From: Agrypnia vestita | Taxonomy: Eukaryota; Arthropoda; Insecta; Trichoptera; Phryganeidae | Direction of reading: 5' to 3' | DNA length: 64,000 nt | Assembly (NCBI GenBank): GCA_016648135.1 | Contig: JADDOH010008062.1 | Location: forward strand, 62,001 to 126,000 | Shown: one piece after another, positions 53,940 to 64,000 of the stretch | Layout: every line of letters starts with the position of its first letter | How positions within the stretch are numbered: position 1 is the stretch's first letter | Made by a program: the position numbers and the translations under genes | The notes under the pieces: generated by a model | The model's input: the letters and a program-made list of their open reading frames with translations, nothing else | What the model was told of the DNA's origin: nothing | Database searches by the model: none

Positions 53940-54330
53940 CTTTTTTTTTGGGTCCTAGGATTGGTCTGCAACAAGCACTCGCTTTCTCCACTCCTCTCTG
54001 TCACCTGTCAGCCTCTTCATTTTTTGGTAGGTGCTACAGCGCGTATCTCCGATAATTTGGTCTACGTAGGCTTAATCTCAGGCGGCCTCTACGATTGTTG
54101 CCTTCAACATTTCTTTCGATGATGGTTAAAAGCAGGCCCGGATGCCTTGTATTATGACCTATCAAAATTGCTCGCTGTTGGGCGATTCTGTTAAGGAGCC
54201 GCCTCTTTTCGCCCACCCTGCTCAACACCTCGTCGTTTCAGATATGTTCTGACCAATGGATCCTCGCTATGCGCCTATAGTGCCTGTAAGTACTAATGCG
54301 TCTAATTTTTGAGTATGCACGCATACCTCC
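53940..54330 (-). pseudogene. RTE-like LINE C-terminal remnant
   Basis: Minus strand: RRISTYRHYRRIARIHWSEH, NDEVLSRVGEKRRLLNRIAQ, QRAILIGHNTRHPGLLLTII, ERNVEGNNRRGRLRLS, and after a shift KNEEADR-QRGVEKASACCR. The GH-RH and GNNRRGRPRLSY segments are the conserved C-terminal tail of an RTE-type LINE. Confidence 0.8.
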
Positions 54331-54370
54331 GGTTATAAAGATGTTTTTGTTATACTTGTTTTAATATCCA

Positions 54371-54495
54371 TTGTTTATCAAGATATATTATAGAGACGAA
54401 ATTATGTTTTCTTATGGGAAAGTAGGTATGGAAGTCTGTGAGTGCTCATAGGGCTTACGACCTATCGTACGGCTGACTTAAATGATCACTTTACA
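54371..54495 (+). repeat. GATGTCTCATAG-family fragment
   Basis: GTTTATCAAGATATATTATA, GGGAAAGTAGGTATGGAAG and GGGCTTACGACCTATCGTAC match the family. The element is cut off at about 54495 by the next LINE end. Confidence 0.6.
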
Positions 54496-54504
54496 CAATA
54501 ATTC

Positions 54505-54597
54505 TTCTTCTTCATGTGCCCTGTCGGGTTCCCCCGACGTCGGCGATCATCTGGGAGAAAGTTTCCCTGTCCAGAGCAGTGCGGAACAGCTCTAATA
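54505..54597 (-). pseudogene. LINE C-terminal fragment (ALDRETF type)
   Basis: Minus strand reads ELFRTALDRETFSQMIADVG then GTRQGT and a stop. This resembles the C-terminal end of RTE/R1-type LINE proteins (LDR-F--VIADV). Short, so clade is uncertain. Confidence 0.5.
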
Positions 54598-54766
54598 CAC
54601 AATAATAATTGTTATTAATATTAATAATGAATAACACATTTTTTTTGATGGCTTCTCAGGTCATCTTTCACATCATGCTTATCATACTTATCCATCACAA
54701 CTTTTACACGGTGAATATAAAATTATGATAGAAAATTTCACGTTTGATCACAAACAGTACAATCAA

Positions 54767-55349
54767 GTTTGAAATGTTCACAATACTACTGAAGATTCCA
54801 GAACAACCTAGCGTAATCTACAGCTTTCGAGAGACGTCTCCAAAGTTCCAGGAACATCTGGAAATTACGAGAACTTGCGAGAAAACACTATAAAAGTCTC
54901 GAAGGTTCGAAAAATTCCACGTTATTGGGTATATATAAACGAATCCAGGCCGCGGAGGACCATTGTTATTTTGACGTTTCCAACGGCGCGGCTCTGGCGG
55001 TGAATCACGAAGCGAAAACTAAGCGACAGTTAATTAAGTGAAGTACTTACCCGTGTGCGATATTTGAGCGAATATTCTTGAAAAAGTTCTTACGTAGCGA
55101 AATGAACCAGAGCGAATAGTAATACGTGCTGAAATTGGACGGATTGTTCTAGTGATTAGTAAAAAAAGTTTTAAAGCGATTATAAAGTATCTGTTTACGA
55201 GTGATATATTGGGAAACATTTAATTTAAATGATAGCGTTAAGATAAATAGTGTTGAGACTTTGTACGTTTGCTTAATTAATTAATCAGTAATTAATAAAT
55301 CTATTATAAAATTCCAGCGTTTTCATTAATTTCTCCTGCAGCTATGACA
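54767..55349 (+). repeat. LTR, second copy, with extra 165-bp segment
   Basis: Matches the minus-strand LTR at 17123-17522 from GTTTGAAATGTTCACAATAC to GCAGCTATGACA. The first 45 bp are missing. TATA box CTATAAAAG is at about 54888-54896, followed by an extra segment (about 54918-55080) with its own TATATATAAAC. AATAAA lies near 55295. GAAgaTTCcaGAA (54791-54803) is a three-module heat-shock element upstream of the TATA box. No coding body or primer-binding site recognised. Confidence 0.65.
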
Positions 55350-55354
55350 CGTGA

Positions 55355-56315
55355 CAATATTAACACTATTTAATTTTAAGAAATGATAAAGGATGTTAGG
55401 CTGAGTGATAATAATAATACTCAATGTTTTTGGTATCCATTTTATCGTAGTCAGTATGGGCATCCTACTTAAATATATTTTTTCCTATATAATCTACAAA
55501 ATTATTCTGTGAAGACATTATATACACTTTTTTCATCTGCAGGCGCATAAGTACTCCACTATATAACACAGGTTTCAGTTCATTTATGTTCTCATAGAAA
55601 TGCATTACTTCGTGTATGCGAACATATACAAAAAAATGTACACTTATTGTTTAGTTTTTCTTTTTAAAAATAATTTATCCTTGTTTTTTTATATGTTATT
55701 ATATTAAATAATATATACTCGTTTTTAACATACTACTGATCTTCATTTAATTTGAATTGGTAAAATAGAACATTAAAATTTTTTCACAAACAAACAACTG
55801 ACAATCGAACTATTGTGAAAATTATGTTTTAATAATAATATACCGATGAATAATATTTAATAATTTATAAAGTGTCTGTGAATGTTAATTGATTAATATA
55901 AAATAATAGCTTTAAATGTTGTGTCTCTTATCAGGTATGATGTGTACATTTATTAATTTAAAATTTTAATGTGAAATATTATGTTCTTTTGTTAATAAAA
56001 TATATACTCTTTTCAGAGCAACGCAAAACAGCTTTTATTAAAAAAAACTAAAATATTTGGGAAACCACATTATATGTATATATAATAATCTAGGCAGTTA
56101 GTTAATTTCGTAAATTATTTTGTTGTAATTATCACATAAAGCGGCTCATCTCGGTATAGGTTCATCTTGGGGAGACGAGTAGCTTTTTCAGATATTTATG
56201 AATTTAACTTTACGATAAATGAATATAAAAAAAATAATGCAATTTAAAATCGGTACTTCAAAGCAGAAAGAATTGAAAGAAAGGAAACAGCTTTAGCGGT
56301 GACTGCAATATAAAT
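55355..56315. other. Unassigned A+T-rich stretch
   Basis: No gene or repeat recognised. Confidence 0.3.
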
Positions 56316-56317
56316 AA

Positions 56318-56959
56318 GGGTACGTGCTCACTATGAATTTTTCGCCGCACGGCGAAAAAACGCTGCGGCATAATGTCGCACCGCAATGTTGTAACAAAGG
56401 GTTTTGAATCGTATTGCGCGCACTTAGCGGCAAAATAACGGAGCGCGCAAAAATTGTAAAATGTTACAACTCGCTTGCGGCGCGGCGGTCAGCGGCAAAA
56501 AACGCATATTTTTAAAGTCTTGACCGCGCGCACTACGCGCTGTTTTGTAGATACTATATATTATTTTATTTGAAAGAACAATGGCTACAAGCAATAATTC
56601 TTCTGATCTGGATGAATATGTGATAGAAGGTCCAACTAGTTTTAATAGTTCATAAAAACACTATTCATTCGATAATATTGGAGGAATTTTTTGACGTAAT
56701 TGTTAAGTTCACCAAATATTTTAAAGAACTGCCCTAAAATGATCACGAATTAAAGGATATACCCAGAACCGCTTTTTTTTACGAGCTCTAAGTATGGCAG
56801 TGGAAATACTAGCTATTTCTGCTTAATCCATTTTCAAACTGATCAGCAACATTATGCCGAAGTGCGCGCGCCTGCTGTTTATCAATTTTTTCGCCGCACG
56901 TCAAAATGTCGCAGGTTTTTTTGCCGTGCGGCGAATAATCCGTAGTGCGCGCCTAGCCT
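56318..56959 (+). mobile_element. PIF/Harbinger-like MITE with transposase N-terminal remnant
   Basis: The ends are inverted: GTGCTCACTATGAATTTTTC and CGCCGCACGGC on the left against CGCGCACTACGGATTATTC and CGCCGCACGGC on the reverse of the right. TAA flanks both ends as a 3-bp target duplication (56315-56317 and 56960-56962), typical for PIF/Harbinger (TWA). Inside, 56581-56655 reads MATSNNSSDLDEYVIEGPTS and then a stop, and nearby FDVIVKFTKYFKELP, which may be the beginning of a transposase. The rest of the transposase is deleted. Confidence 0.7.
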
Positions 56960-56964
56960 TAAGT

Positions 56965-57756
56965 CATGTATTAACTAGGGGACAAATTATCTCTCAACAT
57001 CACGCGCAGCATAGAGTCTACGTGAAGTTGCAATGTCGCGCACTGTTCCGCAACATCGCGCACAATATAGCGGGGCATTTCTACGTGCCGCGGAAACGTT
57101 GCCATGTGCACGGTACTCGAGCAAGCTCACGGGGACATCGGACTGCGTGTCAGTGTCACGTGGTATGTTACAAGTGAATGCGCATGCACTGTATCTGTCA
57201 ACTGACATTAATGTGGGGAAACAAAATTATTGTTCTCAAACTCATCGCCGTACAATACACACGTAATGTGGGGCACTTCAAACCGCGAATATAAAAATAA
57301 AATGATGTGAGGACCAACAGCGTCCCTTAATATTGTCTTTCTTGGCTATGGAAGGCCCGATTATTTGTTATAAATTCTCAAAACCAATTGCTGTCATTTG
57401 AGTGAAATTGACAAAAGATCCGTCTGATATTCGAAGATCGCATGGAATATCCATCCCTCTTTCTCTTTGCAGTAAATAATTTCGCACCCGCCAGCTTTTT
57501 CTCCTCTTACGTTTCGATAAACTCGTTAAAATAAATAGATACGCAGCTGTCATCATAACCTCATCGGGTGGCAAGTGTAAATAGATACGCAGCTGTTATC
57601 ATAACCTCATCGGGCGACATTTCCACGACAAGTGATATGTGAGTACCGGTGTGTACACGTCAAATGACCGCGTCACTGTCCCCGAAACATGAGCGTAGAT
57701 GTTGATGCGACATGCCGCGCGGAATGTTTCGCGATTTGTCCCCTAGTGAATACATG
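56965..57756. mobile_element. GC-rich TIR element, 792 bp
   Basis: CATGTATTAACTAGGGGACA (left) and the reverse of the right end, CATGTATTCACTAGGGGACA, form a 23-bp terminal repeat with one mismatch, continuing AAT. It begins five bases after the Harbinger-like element. Frames of 68-107 residues inside have no domain. Contains a 46-bp tandem duplication. Superfamily unknown. Confidence 0.75.
57532..57617 (+). repeat. 46-bp tandem duplication
   Basis: AAATAGATACGCAGCTGT and CATAACCTCATCGGG occur twice at a 46-bp period, with three differences. Confidence 0.85.
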
Positions 57757-57759
57757 GCT

Positions 57760-59220
57760 TTATGGTTTTAATTTATGCGAACAATGACGCTCCGGCACTG
57801 CACGCTGCAGGCTGCGGGCACTCTGCGGCCTGCCCAGCATCGGAAATAATAAAACCCTGAGATGTTGAACGTACTCGACCCGCTCCCGTTAACGTTAATT
57901 GAATCAAGAATATTGTACAGTACTTTTTCTTCCAACTACCAATCTTCCCTCAACAATAACCCCGACTTCTTAGAAAAGCACCAAGCAAGCATGAATCATA
58001 ATTAACGAGATATTTTTTATCGAACATTTCAGTACGATTGTGTGCTTATTGCTGTAATATCAAAAGAGATATTTAATTGAATGAATAGATGAATTTGTAC
58101 TTTTGTTATTCGCAGTTACTTTTTATACAGGGTAATTTACAAACTAAACATTAAAAATATTGGCAATTATATATTTTGACAATTTGTTTTTGAGTGTTCA
58201 ATATTCTTTTTTGTCTGTTTTGAGTTTTTTTATATATTATTTCTATTTTTAAAATTATTTTAATTTTAATGTGCATTTCTCTCTAATATTAGTGAATGCT
58301 GTCGGCACTCTTAATAAGATGCCAGATATAATAATTAATAATAATCTTTAATTAAAATATAATAAAATTAGCCAGGTATAAAAGTGGATTAATTTGTACC
58401 CTTGATTCATAATATGAATGAGATTTATATTTTATCATGGGGATAAATCAGTGATGGAGTATTATGATTACAATTATATGATAACCCTACGTATAAAATA
58501 AATTAATAAAATTAATGTTAAATTAGCACACAATTGCAGTTTCCGTGTAAAAATGAAATATTTAAAAAGAAACCAATTTACATATAGAAAAAAAATGACC
58601 AAATAAAATATTTGGATTAATAAATATATCTTCGATAGATAGATTATCATCGGGTTTTTGATGTTAGTTACAAAAGTACTATATAAAACATAATTAGGCA
58701 ATGATTAGAATAAAGTATTAAAATAAACTGTTTTTGTTTAAGTTAATAAGGGAAACCTTAAAAAAATGTATTTCATAATGAGAAAGAACAATATATTTAA
58801 AATACCGCATAAATAAAAATGATGACTAGTTTCAAGATCAATGATGTTGGAATATATGACATGTATGATATCTCGTTTTCAAAATTATGTACAGTTAATA
58901 TATGCCGGAAGTAGCGTGAGTTCACCTGCAATATTTGATGAGGAATTGAAGTATATTTTTACAGTGAAGAGTTAAAAGACGGAGGTCTCCATCGGAGACG
59001 AATTGATTTCTTTATTCAATTTGTGAAATTCTATTCCTGTTCAAATTACCACCGTAAGTGAAATATTTCTTAGATTTTGTTTGAAAATGTACAGTTCAAA
59101 TATAATTATTAAAAATATTTAAAAAAATAAGAAATAATAAACTTTTTTTTTTTTTAGTAGGTACCTACATTTTATTACACTATCCGGAAGTGATACGATA
59201 TAGTTATGTGATAAAATTTA
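57760..59220. other. Unassigned
   Basis: GC-richer at 57785-57845, otherwise A+T-rich. No gene or repeat recognised. Confidence 0.3.
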
Positions 59221-59224
59221 TAAT

Positions 59225-59590
59225 ACCAATCAAACCCGGTTCGTCACTCGAAAGCAAATCGTTCTTGTACAAAAAAGGATGAAGCTGAATAGTGATTTTC
59301 ATTCTAACAATACAGGAGGAAACCTAAGACTACCGAAGAAAAATAAAATACATCACAAAACTGTTTGATGTACAAAGGTCTAAAAATCTTCGATAGTCTG
59401 CCAAAGGAAATTCAAAACACAGTGAATATAAGGAGGTTTAAACAGGAGCTCAAAAATTTTATTGTAAAAACTTTTAAATGACTAAATGGAATGTAATATG
59501 TTTAAGTGTAATCATGTATTAGTCCACACAACATTATGTTTGGAACTAAATAATTAAGATAAACAAATAAATAAATAAATAAATAATTGA
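59225..59590 (+). pseudogene. LINE C-terminus with (AAATA)n tail
   Basis: With a stop it reads NLRLPKKNKIHHKTV then KIFDSLPKEIQNTVNIRRFK and QELKNFIVKTFK before a stop. The YN-LP--I-N--N---FK--LK-FL pattern is the usual C-terminus of Jockey/R1-type LINEs. A 3' UTR ends in AAATAAATAAATAAATAAAT. Confidence 0.75.
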
Positions 59591-59594
59591 AATC

Positions 59595-60105
59595 TCATAG
59601 AATAAAAGGGTTAATGTGAGCATGATGGAGAAACACAATGCCTTATACATTTTTATTGGCCCAGATTTTATGTTGCTTCGAATTTGGTAGGCTTTGCTTT
59701 ATTGCTGTATAAAAATGATTTTGCTCCCCTAATTTACGGCTTCAGGCAGAGGAACCACTACCACACCGAGGCCGGATTTATCGCTCCTACATATGTTGAC
59801 TCTCCGACACTGCTGCCCCCTTCCGCCCCCACCTCCAGGGTGTTCCAGGAGACAGGAAATTAGAAAATGAACGGGAACTGGCCGTATCTGGTATGATAAA
59901 TACACACAGAAATATGTACAATATTGTAAACAACGAAGGGAAGATTCTTTTAATTTCTAAAGAACCAAGGATCATTTATAAAATAAACAATCGTACGAGT
60001 AGACACGTAATTTTTTTGGTGTTTTTATTTTATTTTTATTATTTTTAGGATATTAATAAAAGCGTTAAAAAATTAAACCGAATACGAGTCACGGAATACG
60101 TTCGT
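59595..60105. other. Unassigned
   Basis: GC-richer at 59735-59840. No gene recognised. Confidence 0.3.
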
Positions 60106-60109
60106 GATT

Positions 60110-60200
60110 TGTATTTGGCGAGACACCCTCTTGAAGACGCTGCGATGTGAAGACACTCCATCGAAACGTCGAGAATCGAATTTCTGCTTTGTTTGTATAA
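60110..60200 (+). mobile_element. PLE-like terminal fragment
   Basis: ACACCCTCTTGAAGACG, TGTGAAGACACTCCATCGAA and ACGTCGAGAATCGAATTTC resemble PLE ends with TCGAAACGTCGAG. The core CUGANGA is not present in a form that pairs properly. Confidence 0.35.
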
Positions 60201-60724
60201 GATGTCCTTTTATGTTTCAGTACCTAAATAATACATATGTCGAACGACCATAATATATATGACACCAAAGGATACCGTTAGAATTCTCTTTCAGCTGACA
60301 TATATCAGATTTGCTAAAATTGTACATATTTATATTTATATTAAATGAAGGGTATATTATGAATAATCATAAATAAAATGTAAATTTCTATTTTAATTCT
60401 TATTTTATATGAATGGTAAATTAGATATTTCCCTTTCCATAAAATTTGTTTATATATGTTATTATAAAATAATGTTTTTGATATTTAAAAAATAAATGTA
60501 AATTTATAAAATGAATGTAAACAATAGAGACGTTAGATTGGAAAACTTATAAATGTAAGAAATCAAGAAATGCCTGAACACTTAATACAAAATAATTAAT
60601 AAGCGGATAAATTTTATAAATTGCCCGTTACTTGATATATTCCCATTCTACTTATCAAACTACCCCCATCATAACTGTAGCCACGCCTGCGTTCAAAAAT
60701 CGTAATGGATACTTAGTATGCGTC

Positions 60725-60764
60725 CATCCTGACGAAGATACAGTGGTATCGAAACCGGTAGATG
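60725..60764 (+). ncRNA. Complete hammerhead-like motif (GATAC/GTATC stem)
   Basis: CATC (60725-60728) pairs with GATG (60761-60764) as helix I. Between: CTGACGA (60729-60735), one A, stem GATAC/GTATC with loop AGTG, GAAAC (60751-60755), CG, GTA. The core is complete. No GIY-YIG or reverse-transcriptase remnant was recognised nearby, so this is a solitary PLE end. Confidence 0.6.
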
Positions 60765-60799
60765 TAAAGTTACTCCAAGTGGTTAATACAGAGTTTTTA

Positions 60800-63700
60800 A
60801 TTAATTAATACTAAAAACTTTTTTTCACTTAACAAAATTATTAGTACACCAGGAAATGTGGGGGATTTATTGTATTGCAATAGTTCATAGTTTGGTTCCA
60901 TAATTTCAAACTTTTTGGACAATGAAATTAAAAGATTAAGCTTTTTTATCCCATTTGATGTAAAATAAATAAAATATGATTTTATTTTTAATATTTCACT
61001 TAAGGGTTTTTCTTTTAAAGTAGCGACTGTAATAACAAATCATAAATGGTTTGTATACTTTTGGTGTACTAATAAGTAGTGGGATAATATATTAGTATTT
61101 TTCGTGAAATCTGAAATCAAAATCTATAAATTATTATAAAAAAAAACAGTTTCTTAAAACGTTACGTATGTCTCCGATGAACATGATATTTATTATAAAA
61201 TGTTACTTTTGCATCACAAATAAATAAGTGAAATAAATATTCACATATCCTCTTCACGGATAAGCTAACATAACGTCTAGTAGTTTAACAAAATGTGTAA
61301 AAAGGTACTTCCAAAAAAATGGAACATGTTAGGAATATAAAACAAATGGTTTAAAAATACAGTTTTATCACGACCAATCATTATTTTCATTTCACAACAT
61401 CCTGTTTCCCTTCGTCCTGACAACGGCGGGCCAAATTATATCGGTTTCTGCGAATGTTTGCCATATTTCTTGTATGAATGTCAAAAATATGCGATTGTAT
61501 TTCATTTTGTATTTTCTAGACGCTTTTCATTTCCTGTTCCAGTTTCAAGCTAAGCGGAATGCACTATGGAGAATAACATGGCCAAAAAAGGCATTTATTC
61601 CGGATATGATTTACGAGTCCCCGTATGAAAATATAACGGTTTTTTCATGTAAATAATACAAATATTTTAATGTTATAAAAATTCTTCACACGCGTAAAGT
61701 AGAAGGAGAGAAAACTATATCTGCTCTTTGACATTAAAGTTCACGCAATTATAAAACAGAATGCCGTCGGCAGCGGCGTCATTTATTGGCACATTTCATA
61801 CTTTAAATTTTTATTTTTAAATAATAATTAAGGTGTTTTTGTTTAAAAAATAAATAAATTATTAAGTGAATAAAACCTCAAAATGCGGTAATAATTAGGA
61901 TATACTGTTTTAAAATCATCTCTTTATATAAATAAAAAAGCGTTTTAAAATCAAGAAAAAACGTAAAAATTTCTTGCAAATATAAAACATTATAACTTTA
62001 TTAATATTGAATATTTTTAATTTCCTTAGTGCGGATTCTAGATAATGAAGTATAATTTATATGTATAATAAACATATTGTGCGTAAATATAAATATTCAT
62101 TAAAACTTTGCGCTGCCTAGGACACTGTAAATGATTTTTTTGGCCGCGGCCTGTCGATTAATGATTATATTTTATTAATTGTTTTCAATAATGTTCAGTT
62201 TATTACTTTTATAATGGAAAAAAGGTTCTATCTAAGTCACTGACCTAAAAAAAGCTATATAGAATATATATTCTGATATAAATAAATAATAAAAACCCAC
62301 ATTTTAGTAAAAAAAACGCCGAAATATGCATTTGCAGTGAATGTCCAGCCTTGAATAGCATACGTAAAGGTAGTAGGGACAGATTAAATTAAACTAAAGT
62401 TGGTTGACCTTTAGGAAACTCATTATTATTAACTTAGATTTACCTCAGTGTATCTTCGGGCGAGAAACTTGTCAGGAGTGACATGCGGATCAGAGATATA
62501 GACCCTGACAACCATCTCAATACTCATATGCTCAATACATGTGCGAATAATGTGGTGAGCGCGATAATGTCAAAGCTGACGAGTGGGGTAAAAGCGATCT
62601 TCCCAACTACTGCTATATAAACATGTGTGTAATGAACCTAAATAAATTACAATACACAAACCTTTTAAACACCGTATCACTAATTTTATAAAAATATCAG
62701 GTAGAAGGTATGCTGAAGAAGTGATCCGCCCTTGACCTCTAAATAGGCAAAATCCGCTTTATATAATTTCAAGTATACTCTAATATAGTATTTATTTTTG
62801 TATATACTTAAATGTTTATCTTAATTTTATATGCATATAAATTTTTTCTTTTAGATTTATTTGTGTATTCTTATGATTGTATATATTACTAAATTCTTTC
62901 TGCTTTCTTTTTTACGTTTATACTTCTTTACGATTGTTATTAGTTATACAAAAATATCCAATGAGAATAGATGCCACAGAACAGGTTCTACTTAGTGTGG
63001 CAGTTATTAGTAATTTATTTTAAAACAACGTAAAATAAACAATAAAACAAATAAATAAATAAAAATAAAAATAAATAGTCGATTTTCGTTGAACACACTT
63101 ACGGTGAGATGGACACCAGGCGACACCTGTGGAGCGCAAGATAAACACCTTGCCAAAAACATGGCACCGCGCCTAGTCTCTCTAGTACTTCCTTACTTAC
63201 GACCAATTTATTTCTTCTATGTAAAGTCAAACTGAATTCTTCCATGAACTCAATGATGAACTGTATGTGGAAACAGGCTATCGTTATTTCTAGTATAGTT
63301 ATTGTGCTGTGGTAGGGAAATGGAATGCTCGAAATTAATTAAAGTTTTATTAAAAAACTTAAATCACTGGAAACGAATGTAACTGGAGATCAATTCTTTA
63401 ATTAACACCAATTTCGTAATTCGTACAAAAGACCTCTAAAATATTCCACACAGGTATTTCTTTAATTCGCTTTACTCTTATTCATTCGCACGCAGGTAAG
63501 TGGGATTGTCTCTGGTCAAACGCACGCGTTTGCCTTTCTATCGTGTCGTGTGTCGCTTGTCAAAACAATTCTGATCTCCAGCACGACATCGCCACGTGAT
63601 TATAATTATACGTTACTTCGGGAACATTTCGGAATAGTTAATTCCACATTCACGTCCAGAATGTTTGAAAGACTTCGATGATGTGTAATTACTATTGACA

Positions 63701-64000
63701 AGTATGTGTTTATGTTCTTTATAATATTAATATTCTATAACATGTTCGTTATATTCTTAGCATCAAAATTATACAACGCACTTAAAAATCACTATTAAGA
63801 AAATCAATCGTATATGTACACAACATAATATGATACAACGGAGAAGTTTCATAGTGCTGAAATATAATATATTGTAACATTATTAAAAGAGGATTGATTA
63901 AAAATGGAATAAAAATGTTAATCGACGACTACATATACGGTCGAAAATTTTTCGTTAACTTACTAGACTGCCGTAACGAAATTGGTAACGCGGCATCCCC
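60800..64000. other. Unassigned 3.2 kb
   Basis: No gene or repeat family recognised. TATATAAAC (near 62616) and AATAAATT (near 62640) within a short GC-richer part at 62440-62640 could mark an LTR-like promoter and polyadenylation signal, but no second copy supports it. An (AAATA)n run lies at 63050-63080. Confidence 0.3.

Noticed and set aside
62440..62660. LTR-like promoter and polyadenylation arrangement
   Set aside because: Only one copy, no TG...CA ends or primer-binding site found.
1..64000. CRISPR arrays, operons, rRNA genes
   Set aside because: No regularly spaced direct repeats, no dense coding and no rRNA-like sequence; the window is eukaryotic repeat DNA.

Overview
The window looks like A+T-rich nuclear DNA of an arthropod, most likely an insect. 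I found no bacterial-style gene, no convincing host exon, no complete tRNA or rRNA gene and no CRISPR array. The long reading frames are either transposon remnants or chance frames. The sequence is best read as an intergenic or intronic repeat-rich region. The insect assignment rests on the repeat families (Penelope-like elements, RTE-, Jockey- and CR1/L2-like LINE remnants, a CsRn1-type Ty3/Gypsy LTR, tRNA-derived SINEs, hAT and PIF/Harbinger MITEs) and is an inference.

Layout. 0.2-1.3 kb: a short repeat element split by a hAT element with an 8-bp target duplication. 1.6-5.5 kb: Penelope-like elements (PLEs) with GIY-YIG endonuclease remnants, and an LTR followed by a tRNA-Trp primer-binding site. 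5.9-9 kb: a 170-bp near-perfect foldback, a long inverted-repeat pair and a 581-bp TIR element with a perfect 52-bp tandem repeat. 9.8-16.4 kb: more PLE ends, a LINE remnant, a 430-bp MITE and the first of seven copies of an ACTCCCTTTC repeat. 17-24 kb: an LTR, three PLE copies, a SINE and an assembly gap flanked by an apparent false duplication. 24-31 kb is poor in recognisable elements. 31-43 kb: foldbacks, RTE remnants, and a retroposon carrying an array of near-perfect heat-shock elements (38.8-39.0 kb). 43-47.4 kb: a hAT element with transposase remnant, an RTE remnant and a small MITE. 48.7-55.4 kb: a LINE remnant, PLEs, an inverted SINE pair, RTE ends and a second LTR copy. 56.3-57.8 kb: a Harbinger MITE and a second GC-rich TIR element side by side. 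59-64 kb: a LINE 3' end, two PLE ends and mostly unassigned DNA.

Three observations stand out. First, about ten PLE ends carry a hammerhead-ribozyme-like motif (CTGANGA, one extra nucleotide, a stem whose sequence differs completely between families but stays paired, GAAAC, two bases, GT[A/T]). Second, a dispersed repeat carries a dense heat-shock-element array. Third, several nested insertions can be dated and delimited because an uninterrupted paralogue lies elsewhere in the same window.
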